A DNA stretch of 64,000 bases from Tubulanus polymorphus. Taxonomy: Eukaryota; Nemertea; Palaeonemertea; Tubulaniformes; Tubulanidae. Below, piece after piece: positions 49,032 to 63,700 of this stretch (positions within the stretch are counted from its first letter, which is position 1; each line of letters starts with the position of its first letter). Under the pieces are notes generated by a model. That model was not told the DNA's origin. It did no database searches and saw only the letters and a program-made list of their open reading frames with translations. A program made the position numbers and the translations under genes. The stretch spans positions 31,278,001-31,342,000 of the forward strand of contig NC_134025.1 in assembly GCF_964204645.1 (NCBI RefSeq), read 5' to 3'.

Positions 49032-51200
49032 CTGTAAAGAGAGAACATTTGAAAAAATGGTCAGCAACCAATCAGAATGAGTTTATCGAGTCATGTGATT
49101 AGAATTAGCGAATCGCGAATAGGAGGAGCAGTAGTGTTTTCACATACGTCATATTGGCCGTTACTGACAGGCTAGACGGCCAATATGATGCGCTGTGACG
49201 TATATTAAGATAAGGGATAAATTGATACCATAAAGGCAGCGTTGAGATATTGGTGATGAAACGAGTTGATATATCACACAACACGTTGATGTATCGCGGG
49301 TGTTGGTTCGATTGATCCTCTGACAATCTCAATTTTTGTCGATATATCGATATTGCTGCCTGATATATCATCGAACAAATAGGTGAAACCCGTGTTTTAT
49401 TTACTATCAATTAACACAACAATGATATACAATACACGACGTCCTGTGGGGTGGACAGACCCAACTCACAGACACAACCATTCATGTATATTTGATCAAG
49501 CCGACAATTTAATATTGCGGGGTCATAAAATATTACGAGATATAACTAGCGTCAGAAACAGCTCGCACGCATGCGCGGTAGTAGGGTGAACAGTAATATC
49601 CCAGAGGCATCAACCATTCTAATGGGCGTAGTTGCTTAGTTACAATAGAAACACATCTATAATAAAACAGCGTCAAAGATTACATTGAAAATCGGGATTG
49701 ACGACGATTAATGTCCAACTGAACGTCGTTTGAGCCTTTTGACTCTAACTGTCTGAGAATTCTATTATTACTGATATCGAGACGTTTTATATGTTTTCCA
49801 TTCAAACCATAAATAAGTGCAATATCAATAGAAATATCACAGTAACAAGGCGGAGAGAGACGAGAGGAGAGAGTGAGAGAGACGATGCCAAGAGTGGAGA
49901 GAGGAGAGGGAGAGGGGAGAGAGGAAATGGATGATAAAGAAGAGAGGGGATAGGGAGAGGGAGAGGGAGAGGGAGAGGGAGAGGGAGAGGGAGAGGGAGA
50001 GGGAGAGGGAGAGGGAGAGGGAGAGGGAGAGGGAGAGGGAGAGGGAGAGGGAGAGGGAGAGGGAGAGGGAGAGGGAGAGGGAGAGGGAGAGGGAAAGTTG
50101 ATTTTTACTGGTCTATCATCTGAGAATAGTAATATATATATATATAGAGAGAGAGAGAGGAATTGTAATTTTCAAGCACACATTGAAAATACGAGATAGG
50201 TCTAGAAAATAAAAACGGTTATTATTCAAGTGCTAGAAAATGCTTCAGTTTCTGAAGTAGTTTCCTGAATGTCAAAATGTCTACTTCACTGAGTACCAGA
50301 AACCATCTCATTCAACCGAACTAACATTCAATATAGACATCATCTACAAAAACCATATTTTTTTTCATAAAGCTTTATTATTACATCGTTCATAAAAAAA
50401 CGGAATTATAACTAGACCAGGCGTTAATCAGCATCCGTATGAAATCCGCCTAAATCTCATCTTTTTATGATTCAAAGTTTTACTGATATTTTTAGCAAGA
50501 ATTTTTAAAGAATGGCATTTCTATATTGGCATACCAGAAAGAGGGAGAGAGGAGAGGAGAGAGAGAGGAGAGGAGAGAGAGGGAGATGAGATCTTCTCTT
50601 CGCATACCAGGAAAACCTTTTGTCTAACTAACGACGTTGCCAGTGGCACATCGATGTTGTTGGCACCTAAAAAACAGACATTTGGCCCGCGCACGTTTTT
50701 TGATTACCACAGATGACGCTACCCCGCAGGGTTTCAAACATCTCATCAATAGGTACGCGTAAAATGCTCGGGGCCCGTCCAAAATAAAACCAGTCAGAAA
50801 TGAAAACGTATCGGACGGATTATGATCGATCGTACATTGACCCCGACTGAGGGTGTTATAATTATTGAGACAAATTCTGAAAAATGATCCTAAATGAACT
50901 ATTCAAATAGCCACATATCTCAACATGTCTCCTTAACTGAAAACCTATTATAAAATTCACTTTCTGCCGCTTTTTATGAGGTTACCTAGATCTTAATTAA
51001 AACACATTAAACATTGTAACGTCAGTGATGACAGCGACAGAAATATCCCTGACACACCTGACCAAAATGATAAGACGAATTCTTCATTCATCTGAACGTA
51101 TCTATTAGACTTTTAGCACAACAGTAACTGTGTGTGCTAGTTACTAGCATGCCCCACTCTACTGACTGGCTGGCTGACTGGCTGGCTGGCTGGCTGGCAT

Positions 51201-51257
<57 letters not shown>

Positions 51258-54200
51258 ACATGGGTAAGTCAGCATCCGATAAGCCGTCCTAATACCTCAA
51301 TCTTTAATCCTGATAAGTCGTCGTTTGAATAAGTCATCAACACTGTCGTCACAACTACAAACACTGGCAGCAGCGAGTTTGAAATGTTTGATCGCAATGA
51401 AAAGTTTGAATTGTATGAAAATAGGATTTTCAATAAAATCTCTACAGTTTGAAGTCAATAAATGCATTATATGTTTCTATGCGTAAGGTAAAACTAGACA
51501 CCGAGAAATGCAGCAAAACCAACCGGGTTTATCGATCCCTTTTGGTCGATTAAAGACTGAAGAGTAACGGCTACTCGACCAGTGAAAGACGACACTCAGT
51601 GGTCGGTTAAAGCCAGATGGACATCCTCGTGCTTAAAAAACGGTCGAATTCCTTTTTTGTAAGCGTCGTTCAGGTTTTTTATCCGTAGATCTGTATTTAG
51701 AAGGGTTTTCCAATCTGGTAGATTATTAAAGTTCTAACATCATTATTTTGTCGGATCAACGCCCCATTGTGGTCAATATAATTGGTCACTATCGGCCTTC
51801 TGTCAGGATCTTTTCAGTCCAAAAAATGCGGCTAGTAGTTTAGTGAGACACCTGTGTGATAGCTACATGTATTCGCGTGTTTTCTGAGTTCAGTCTCTAT
51901 TGTTTTCGTCCAGCCCTCTCTCGGTGACACTGTCTTTATTCGTGTGACCACGAGATCCTTCTGCAGTTTTTTATCTCTAACCAAACGACAACAAAAAAGC
52001 TTTTGTTGGTTTTAAAAAACCGATCGGTAGACAACGACGGGACAGATGTAACAGGAGGAGTACTCCAGGAGTAGAAATTACCCCGGTGCGTTCCTCTGTA
52101 CGCCAGTATTACCGCTGTTTAATCCTCGAATAGACCACTTCAGAAAATACAATCTAATCCGAATTAGCGGCATGATTCAGGTTTGAATTATACCGGTTCC
52201 GGTAGCTCCAGGGATTTTACAAAATGAGTCCTCAATTAGGAAGAAAATCAACGGCTGAAACATCATGTTTGTGTGAGACCAAAAACTGTATTTTTCTGAT
52301 TTTAAGGCGTATAATTGGATGATACCAACAAACACAGTCCCTCGAAATCACCAACTCTATATTCAAAACTTTGATACGAAAATTTCGAAACAGGTTCAAC
52401 TATTTTCTTTTGTTGTGAAATATCTTTTAAAGCGTCCTCTGTTTACGGTAGCCCGATCAGGAGGACACTGTGAACACTTCTCGGGCTCCGTATCTGTCGC
52501 ATGCTGCTAGATAATTCGATTCTAGAACTGCTTGTTATTTTGTGGTTAAAAGAAAGTTCAACCACACGTTGAATTGAATTGACACAATCGAATGCGAGGT
52601 GAATCTAATCCTAGCCTCGGGCCTAAATAGAAAACACAACGGCAGGAAAAAATGTAAATTTTCTTTGAAAGCAGTTTAAAACGTGTCCTTGAATATATTG
52701 TAATCTAATTATAAAGCGTACCGCGCCGGTTTAGTGGCGGCTCTAAAACCTCACGAGCATTAACAAAGAATATCTGCAAATACTACAGAAACATTGTTTT
52801 AGATCCGGAATTTGTTTGCATTATTCTAAAGTGATTTTGCTACATTTAGGGATAATTATTTTTGTAGACAGAAGGATTTTAACTATGTGTGTTTTGTCTT
52901 CAGGGGGTCAAATCGTGCGACACCAATCTCTGCGGCTGAAGTACAATCCAAAACGACCATGAAAAAAAAACGAAGGTCATTATTGTATTGAAGCACGATG
53001 ACGCGTGTCACGTGACGCCCATCGTTAAAAAATCGATTAAGTTTTAATTTGAAAGTTAATGATTATAAGATTATCAAGGTTACGAGAGTTCAAATTTAGT
53101 TCAGGCGGTTTCTTTTTTTCTAAAAGTTTTCTTGTAATGTGATTGATGACACGACGACAATGTGGACCGTTATGTGACATACACTTACGGCAGGACCTGT
53201 GTTCCAACGACACTTCTTCAGTTAGAATTTGACTCTGGCGAAGAGAATGAACTAAATCAACAAACAGAGTTCCAATGTAGAACTGAGTCCAGAACTGTGG
53301 AACTGGGTACAAAAATTGTGGCACTGAATGCAGAACTGTGCCAGAGGATCTGAGTCCAGAAAGTTGTGGAACGGGTTCGTCGAATTGGGTCCAGAAGTGT
53401 GGTTGTGTCCTTAACTGTGGACCGGGTTCTGAACTAGAACAGGGTCCTGAAGTGTGATTCTAGAACGAGACGGACGACCCTCCACGACCTCTCATCGAGT
53501 CTGAACCCATAAAACGAATTAATCGAATTAAAATTCATTGCGCGTTTCATACGAAATAACAAACAATAGCCTTAAAAATCGAGCACCAATCGAAACTCAC
53601 TTAGAAAATGTGAACATTGACGGCGAGGGATTCCCGATTCAACGTCAGCTGGTCTCCTGTGACGGTACAGGGTACAAACACCATATACACATTGTATATA
53701 TACATCAGGATCCAGGCACATTCAGATAACTAACAGTGAATCAAATAACATTAAAATATGCATTTAAAAATACTCCAAATAATTTCTATATATTCGGAAA
53801 AATTTTTATTCAAAGTGACGTTTTTGTTCAATATGATTCCGAATGCCTGGACACACTAGTTTCCAGGGCCTACCCATAACATCCACTTACGGGCCCTAGA
53901 CCAACCCATCCGCCGTAGCACAGCACAGTCAATAGTGCTCTTAACATGGTCTTAACTTGTTAGCTGTGGCCTGACAACCGAAACTAAGACTAGTTTTTAT
54001 GTCCTAATAGTCATCTTCAGGAATATTCGGCCTTGCGCGCCTCGACTGACTGGATCCATGGTAAGAGACCCTCCGGTAGACCCACCGCACACGGTATACA
54101 CAAATCATCATTTCACAGCTGATGTTTTCAAAAATAAAAATCATTTCAGAAATCTTTTTTTTCAAAAAACGCGGTCCATGACACAAGGTCGTGACACAAA

Positions 54201-57200
54201 ACGACGCTAATGCGAGACCCTTGATCAGATCGCGAGACAGCTGTATCAGCGGTAATCATCATCCCTCTCTCTCTACTCTCGTGACCTTGACCCCGCGTTC
54301 AGTTGGCGCGCGCAATTCTTGGCGCCAAAAACTCACTACTATTACTATAATCTCCTCTCTCTCTTTCCGCTCAGTACAACTCAGTCTCATGATGGCTGAT
54401 AGTAAGCTAACTCTATCTATTCATAGCCATATCGACCCGATAGAAAATCAATCAGCAACAAAATAATCTGCCTCGGTATAAACATTCCAAGAGAGATTGA
54501 AAGGTGAGCGCCGAACATATTTTTTATAGGTTTTTCAATATCGTCGTCACGCAATACATCACACGCTACCTAAACTAATGCGCATTTTATAGCATTCTCT
54601 CTATCATCAATTCCTACTGCATATTACATAAACTATTTTCATTAGCGATAGGAAAAAATAACATATAGAAAAAACGTATCTCTCTAATCCAAACTGAAGT
54701 AGACTTTCATCAACATGTAATTCAACTAATCAATTTGGGGAAAATCGGGGGCCTATTAAAATAGGGATTCTATCGTGCATTTTATTATTATTGGATATCT
54801 TTCCAATGATTAAAATATGTTTAATTGGAAATAAAGATAGCCACATCTTTAAATCCCCCTATGACATCACCGAGTGACCTATAAATACTCAAACTGAAAA
54901 TAAGACCATGATAAAGGTCCGATTGGTGGAGCAATAAGATGGTGACGTCATCGGCGATCGAGGAGAGAGCCATCTTTAATGTAAGGGTCTGTATAATTAT
55001 GTACAGGTCCATGTTTGTAGATCTGTATGTATCGTTTTGGAAAAAATGTGTCAGGAGCGAATAAAAAAATCGATTATTTCTCATATCCGGTTACATTGCA
55101 TTGCAATGTATTATATTAATACATTTCTATGTTGAAACAATATGAATTATATACGTTGGCTTATACATAATATTCACTAACAATGAATTTGATAAGTTGA
55201 TTTTATATTGAAAAAACACTTTCCACGGATTCAACTTGAGTAAAAGAAGACTTTTAAGAAATCTTTAGATATAGCGTAAGATGAATTATAGAAATCGATG
55301 TTTTAGTTTCAGCTGCCGGATCTGTACTGGTCATTCTGACACCTATATCTGGTATCTGGCTGAGTTATGACCAAGATGAAATAGAATAGATGTATAAATT
55401 GAGCAGAGCTATTCGATTGAAGAGAAACCCATCACGCGTTGTAACGGTGACATATGTTGAATATTTAACCCCCCTCGACTTCATCACCACGTGTTTAAAC
55501 TGAACAAATTGATTTAAACTAATTGAATCTAATTAGAACTAACTATAGACTTCCAGTCTCACGAGGAGAACAGACGTGACTCTGGATATACACTGTATCT
55601 ACCCCAGTAAACAGACCGCGATCCACAATCAGATCTAAACATCTAAAACGTCTACTTTTTTATAATCGTTTTTAGAATCAATGATTTCATTTATTTGGAT
55701 TGCAATGAAAAAACCCTGGACATAAAAAAAAGCAATTAAACAATTTAACCAGAAGAGATATTCCAAACATTTCCCTAATTTAATATTCTCAAAGTCTGGA
55801 ATCATTTTGCCGGTTTTGACTTATCTAAACTTTAAGTCTTCTTAGTTGAGACGATTATGTTGACGATTTATACAAAATGACGACTTACAATTAGTAAATT
55901 GAATTGCAAATACAAATCAGAATTCAGCAGTGTCAGAACTTATCTAAATGACGACTTTAAGACTTGTTTCATTTAGTATTTAGAAGCAAAAACTCCTTAG
56001 TAAATTGAATTGCAAAACAAAATGAAAACTTTAAGACGTTGTACTCAGTATTTGGAAGCAAAAAACTCCTTACAAACTGTGTGACATGCAGAAAATAACA
56101 GAACAAACATAAACAATATTATGGCTTACCATTCATCAGAGTCTGGTCGGCTTCTCCGATGCGATGACAATCTCTTATGATTAGAGTCTATTTTAAATGA
56201 ACTAGATTGCACGTGACTCCTGCCGCTGGAGCTGGATGATGATGAAAGTTTACTAGTATTACTATAATCCAGATCCATACGATTTAATAAATGTCTATGT
56301 TGAATTTGTAGTTCTTTCCTCTGAACTCTTTCATCGACCGTCTGTAAGTCGTTTCTTATTAAATGCTTGTCATTGTTTGGTTTTTCTATTATAAACTCTT
56401 TACAGTTTTGCATTTCGTTCGTCAATTTAATACAAATATTTCTACTAGATGGAATCGTGACGTCACTATCGACGCATTTATTATTTAGCGATTTAGTTTT
56501 TTGGTGATTTTGTTCGTTTTCTCGTTTGGCCGCCGCGTCATCTTCCGATGACGTCATAGTACGACGGCGACGACACAAGAAAATAATCACGACGATAATA
56601 ATGACGGTTATCGGTATCCCGGCGCCTAAACAGATAATGATGACTACCTGTTGTAAAGGTAACCCTTCCTCCGTCGAGTCTAGCGCCCGCATAAAATCCA
56701 GCGAAGTGTTACCGAGATGACATTCCGATCCGCCGAAACCGTTCACACATTTACAAATAAATCCGTCGCGTTTCGTTTCGCAAATTCCGCCATTTTTACA
56801 AGGTCGCGACGCGCACCTGTCGACGTTTAAATCGCAATTTTTACCGTAAAATCCCGCGTCGCAAACACATCGATATCCGTTTATAAGATCCAGACATTTC
56901 CCGCGATTACTACAGGTCACGTGACGGCATTCGTTAACGTTCACTTGACAACGTTTCCCGGTAAATCCCGCCGGACACGAACATTTGAAATCGTTTAAAG
57001 AGTCGACGCAGGTGCCGTTATTTCGACAGGGTTTATCTAAACAGTTATTCTCGTTTTGTGCGCAATGTTTGCCGCTGTACCCGACCGGGCAGACACATCT
57101 ATATCCGTTAAACTCGTCGATACAATCTCCTGAAAATATCATAAAAAACAAAAACTGATTTAGTCAATTACAGATACCAGGCTCGTAGCAAAAAATCCTT

Positions 57201-57677
57201 GTCTGGTGATCCACCTGACTGGTCGCAAGTCGCCACACCTGACTGGTTACCAGTCACCACACTGACCAGACAAACTTACAAAGTTAGTTGGTCACCAGAA
57301 CTCTATGGTCTAGTGGTAGACACTCTGGGTTTGTATGGCAGAGACCCGGGTTCGAGTCTCAGTCGAGCTAGGGTTAGGGTTATTATGTGTCACCTAGGGT
57401 TAGGGTTGTTGCGGGCTAGGGTTAGTATCCGATGAGCTTTGTTTAGTGCTATTTTCGAGTCCAAACCCGTCAGTCGGCGGCACTTTGGGAGAAAATATTC
57501 CTTTTTTTATTTCTTCAATTAATGTTTCATTTTTGAAGCACGCGGAAGTACTGTGACGTAACGGGGCAAGTCAACTCTTGACCTTGTTATCAGACGACCT
57601 TGAAGTTAGAGAGAATAGTTTTTATAAAAGCGATCGATAAAATCGATCTTGAATTGACGATGATGTCTGTATCTAGT

Positions 57678-57726
<49 letters not shown>

Positions 57727-60700
57727 GTCGTGCAGTCGCGCAGCCGCCGCGGCTGCAAAAACTGCAATTACATAAATATGTCAGTTATAAGTAGACACGA
57801 GAGACAGTCTGAGTGATGTAACCCCGATACATGATTATCAATCAATTGAAGACGATAAAACCACAGAGTCCCAGCAGAGGAAGATGAAGGATTGATTCCG
57901 GCTCAGCCGGGAAGAAACCCAGAGCGAACTCTCGACTAGTGGTTGGAACTAATGACGAACGCGATATAGTTCTTTTTGAAAACTTATCCTACTTTACCAA
58001 TAACGTTATTATGAATTTGAATTTGAATTTGAATTTGGTCACACGGAGTCAGCCATCTTGAAGCTAGGTCTACGAAGGCGCTCGGTCCTGTCGTCGACTA
58101 TCTGCGGACTAATAGTTCCGACTATTAACTGACATTCGGTTTCACTTAGTTCGCAAATAGTCGACGACTAACTCCGATAACTGAAGTTTGCCCTGAGTGT
58201 CGCCCGGGTGGTCGTTGCGCTAGTAAGCTGCATGACCTGTCTCTGTCTCTGTCTCTGGCTGTCGGTCTGTCTGTCTGTCTGATCAGAGGAGGGGACGCTA
58301 CTCATTCATATCAATTTTTTATGGAAACTAAAAGGACAGCTGGACAAATATTGTCACCATTTGATTTTGATGCATTGCTTTTCTTTCTCTGTTCGGAGAA
58401 GAGTATGAATCATCAAGCAGAAATAACGCACGGGCTTGTGCCGGGATTCTGGTCGGGTTTCCACCGATAGATATATTAGATACATAGTATGTACATTTTA
58501 TAGTCTTTATCAAAATTGTGGGAAAATTCATATAAATTACACGTGTATCAAATGAATGTGTACTTAGTGATGATAATGAAATTGTTGTAACAACCGCTGT
58601 TGAAACACATAGTTTGTATTTTAGAGCGCCATTTCGCGGAATCAGAAATTGTACTTTTATTGCTGCTGATAATAATTATTATCATCATCAAATTCTTGTG
58701 ATTATTTGAAATTCATACGGGTCTGGTTATACCTAGAGGTTCCAACTACAATCTACAGTGTGCGTGCGCCATGTGATGAGATGCAAATGTAAAATATGAT
58801 AATTACAAAAAGAAACATGATTCCGAAATGTTTCCTTTAGTTATCAGTAGTTGTTTCGATGTTTGACTATCGTAATAGTCATCTTTTCGTCAGTTTCGAG
58901 AAAATGACTTAACGTATCGACTTCATCCCTTGGTATCTTCTTGTGATTATAGAAATGAGAAGATGTGGATGAAGTCGAAACGTCGACTGAATGCATTGTA
59001 GCCAATGGAAACATTTTCGATCCTTATTTTCATTTTGTATCGTGGAAGTTTATCTCGTATTTTATCCATAGGAATTGGTGACAAGATTTCTATGATTGAT
59101 CACGTTTTACCACGAAAGCATTTTGCAATAAGTAGAGATAATGACTCGGGTGTTGAGGGTGGGGTAGTGTACAGGGTGGGGTAGTGTACAGGGTGGGGTA
59201 GTGTACAGGGTGGGGTAGTGTACAGGGTGGGGTAGTGTACAGGGTGGGGTAGTGTACAGGATGGGGTAGTGTTTAGGGTGGGGTAGTGTACAGGGTGGGG
59301 TAGTGTACAGGGTGGGGTAGTGTACAGGGTGGGGTAGTGTACAGGGTGGGGTAGTGTACAGGGTGGGGTAGTGTACAGGGTGGGGTAGTGTACAGGGTGG
59401 GGTAGTGTACAGGGTGGGGTAGTGTACAGGGTGGGGTAGTGTACAGGGTGGGGTAGTGTACAGGGTGGGGTAGTGTACAGGGTGGGGTAGTGTACAGGAT
59501 GGGGTAGTGTACAGGGTGGGGTAGTGTACAGGGTGGGGTAGTGTACAGGGTGGGGTAGTGTACAGGATGGGGTAGTGTACAGGGTGGGGTAGTGTACAGG
59601 GTGGGGTAGTGTACAGGGTGGGGTAGTGTACAGGGTGGGGTAGTGTACAGGGTGGGGTAGTGTACAGGGTGGGGTAGTGTACAGGGTGGGGTAGTGTACA
59701 GGGTGGGGTAGTGTACAGGGTGGGGTAGTGTACAGGATGGGGTAGTGTACAGGGTGGGGTAGTGTACAGGGTGGGGTAGTGTACAGGGTGGGGTAGTGTA
59801 CAGGATGGGGTAGTGTACAGGGTGGGGTAGTGTACAGGGTGGGGTAGTGTACAGGGTGGGGTAGTGTACAGGGTGGGGTAGTGTACAGGGTGGGGTAGTG
59901 TACAGGGTGGGGTAGTGTACAGGGTGGGGTAGTGTACAGGGTGGGGTAGTGTACAGGGTGGGGTAGTGTACAGGGTGGGGTAGTGTACAGGGTGGGGTAG
60001 TGTACAGGATGGGGTAGTGTACAGGGTGGGGTAGTGTACAGGGTGGGGTAGTGTACAGGGTGGGGTAGTGTACAGGGTGGGGTAGTGTACAGGATGGGGT
60101 AGTGTTTAGGGTGGGGTAGTGTACAGGGTGGGGTAGTGTACAGGGTGGGGTAGTGTACAGGATGGGGTAGTGTACAGGGTGGGGTAGTGTACAGGGTGGG
60201 GTAGTGTACAGGGTGGGGTAGTGTACAGGATGGGGTATATATACAGTATTACTCGGGTGTTTAGGGTGGGGTAGTGTACAGGGTGGGGTAGTGTACAGGG
60301 TGGGGTATATATACAGTATAACCGGGTGTTTAGGGTGGGGTAGTGTACAGGGTGGGGTAGTGTACAGGGTGGGGTAGTGTACAGGATGGGGTATATATAC
60401 AGTATTACTCGGGTGTTTAGGGTGGGGTAGTGTACAGGGTGGGGTAGTGTACAGGGTGGGGTAGTGTACAGGGTGGGGTAGTGTACAGGGTGGGGTAGTG
60501 TACAGGATGGGGTATATATACAGTATTACTCGGGTGTTTAGGGTGGGGTAGTGTACAGGGTGGGGTAGTGTACAGGGTGGGGTAGTGTACAGGGTGGGGT
60601 AGTGTACAGGATGGGGTATATATACAGTATTACTCGGGTGTTTAGGGTGGGGTAGTGTACAGGGTGGGGTAGTGTACAGGGTGGGGTATATATACAGTAT

Positions 60701-63700
60701 AACCGGGTGTTTAGGGTGGGGTAGTGTACAGGGTGGGGTAGTGTACAGGGTGGGGTAGTGTACAGGGTGGGGTAGTGTACAGGGTGGGGTAGTGTTTAGG
60801 GTGGGGTAGTGTACAGGGTGGGGTAGTGTACAGGGTGGGGTAGTGTACAGGGTGGGGTAGTGTACAGGGTGGGGTAGTGTACAGGATGGGGTATATATAC
60901 AGTATTACTCGGGTGTTTAGGGTGGGGTAGTGTACAGGGTGGGGTAGTGTACAGGGTGGGGTATATATACAGTATAACCGGGTGTTTAGGGTGGGGTAGT
61001 GTACAGGGTGGGGTAGTGTACAGGGTGGGGTAGTGTACAGGGTGGGGTAGTGTACAGGGTGGGGTAGTGTACAGGGTGGGGTAGTGTTTAGGGTGGGGTA
61101 GTGTACAGGGTGGGGTAGTGTACAGGGTGGGGTAGTGTACAGGGTGGGGTAGTGTACAGGGTGGGGTAGTGTACAGGATGGGGTATATATACAGGGTGGG
61201 GTAGTGTACAGGGTGGGGTAGTGTACAGGGTGGGGTAGTGTACAGGATGGGGTATATATACAGTATTACTCGGGTGTTTAGGGTGGGGTAGTGTACAGGG
61301 TGGGGTAGTGTACAGGGTGGGGTATATATACAGTATAACCGGGTGTTTAGGGTGGGGTATATATACAGTATTACTCGGGTGTTTAGGGTGGGTTATATAT
61401 ACTGTATTACACAATGTACACGAAAATACGGAATATTTCGGAGAAATATTGAGCAAACTCGCGAGTATTTTCGCCGCAGAATTGTTTTCTTAGACTTTCG
61501 TACTGAAGACATAAACAAATGATGGAGCTTTTCAGTCGGAAGCGAAATAACTGATTCGGTTGGCTGAATGCCAGGTATTCCTATGTGGAGTAATGGTATC
61601 GGTTAGTATTGGAGTATGTAGTAGATCTACGTTACTCGTAAATCGACGTAACAATCTAAATTAACCCAGAAATCAGATTAAAACGTAAGGAATGCCGGAA
61701 CGTAGCGACGACGTAGACCAAAAAAAATAAAACTCTCGAACGAAATGATGGAATTCATTATCGCGTCAATAAAATGGATTTGTATTCAACTTTGGATCTA
61801 TCTTGAATACGTTTTGATTTTATCGATTTTAATTTGAAGAATCAACCGCCCACGTCACGTGTCATCAATGTTTACATTTAATTCACATATGTTCAAATGT
61901 TTATTCAAGTTTTAATGATTTAATCGTCCCCTATATTAGATGTACTTCTACTCGTACCAGTTCTTCAACAGTAATTGCAGCATTGTTCAATATGTCGTGG
62001 GAGAATTTACAACAAATAAAGAATTCTGATCACATTTTTTTTTAGAGTTCGTAGAATTTCGCGTTATCAGATAAAAATTTGAGTATTTTTCAATACATCG
62101 TGTGAAATATCATTTTAGTAACATTTTTGAAATATCAAATCTTTTTAATATAGCTTTTCGTTTGGAGATGTAACAGTTTCTGTGACCAGTTTCACAAAGA
62201 CACATCAAGATGGCGAAATTGCCGAGAATTGAGAGGTTGTCATTAGCAACTAATCGCTTTAGTGAAACCGATATGAAAACGTTGTTTATACAGGAAGAAC
62301 AGGTGTAAATATAAAACTAGGATTAATCTTACCGTTAATACAGGGATTAGGTTGACACTCGTCGGCCTCCATTTCGCAGTCGACTCCGGTATAACCGGGT
62401 GCACATTCGCACAGATACGTCTCGAATCTATCGATACATGTCCCTCGATTCTTACAGGGAATTTCTGAGCAACTCGTGGCGTTAGATTCACAATTCCGAC
62501 CGTGAAAACCTTCTTTACAAATACACTGAAATGTTCTGCCGATATCCTGTAATGTATTAAAACATATCATACGATAAATAAACTGTTTTATTTTGATTTT
62601 AACTTTTTTTTAATTAAACTAGGGCTTCTTCGGTATTTCATCCATATATATCCATTATAAATGTATGTCCACTTTTGTACTGTTTTTCCTGTGTTTTGAT
62701 GTTAGTATTTTATTGCATGTCATTTCCTATGTAACTTGTATATTATATGGAGCAATAAAATTAAAGTTCAAGTTTCAAGTATCCCAAACATAAGTTCATC
62801 AATAACTTCATTTTAACAGTATTTTACAAGCCAACAAAAGTTCACCCAGTCCTGGAAGTGGTTGTATAACATGCAGTCATCACACCTGCCGGTATCGGAT
62901 CGGGGTTTGATTTTGAAATCGGAAATCGAAGTGGAACATGAAATCCAGATTGTACTGCGATCTTCAGTGCTCATACACTCACTTATACATTAGTAATTGT
63001 AATTGATGTAGAACAAGAATCTTAGTTTATTGTGTAAAATAAATCGATTTCACGAAAATGAAACAGCTTGCTTCGATAGCATACACAAATACACCTCTCA
63101 AAAACCTCTCCTCTCTCTCTCTTCTCTCCCTGCCACACACCGCGTTCAAAAGGCTCTACTACAAAATAGTCACCGCCGTGACACCATGAAAAACCAGCTG
63201 ATGCCACTACTGATAAGGTTATATGGTACATATAAGGAATTATTATGTGTAATACATCTGCAGAGAGGCACCGGCGATATACATTCATTATTGTTCAGCT
63301 CTGATGCAATGTATATCATCACAGATATATCTGAATGTCTTTAAGACAAATACACCGGTACTGTAGTCACTATATATAAAACATCGATATAGTGTAGATA
63401 GATGGAGAGGAGGGAGAAGAGAGAGGGTGAGAGGGAGAAGAGAGAGGGGGGGAGACGGAGAAGAGAGGGGGGGAGACGGAGAAGAGAGGGGAGAGGGAGT
63501 GAGAAAGTCTGGTGAGAATAGATCATTAATTATTGAGTTTTGTGTATTTGTCCTCGCAATAATGTCCGCCATTTATAATGATTTCCGGTCTGAAGGTAAC
63601 AACAATTGAAGTCCCACAAATCAATCACTCATTCATTCATTCATTCATTCATTGATCGCGCAGCAGCAGACGATTACCTGACCCCGTTTACTGTATATTC

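Larger units (their letters stand above)
49032..56129 (-). other. Delta 7.1-kb intron
   Basis: Contains the second palindromic element (49145-49202), GA-type microsatellites, a (GGCT)n run, an AACTGTGG-type array at 53.3 kb and family C at 55.8-56.1 kb. No independent gene is supported. Confidence 0.75.
57130..62332 (-). other. Delta 5.2-kb intron
   Basis: Intron between two EGF exons, holding a SINE copy, a CAG run, an inverted repeat at 58.9 kb and the 2.2-kb minisatellite. No other gene is supported. Confidence 0.75.

Noticed and set aside
61088-61456. 122-codon ORF rich in His-Pro-Tyr-Thr on the minus strand
   Set aside because: It is the 17-bp minisatellite read in an open frame, inside a Delta intron.
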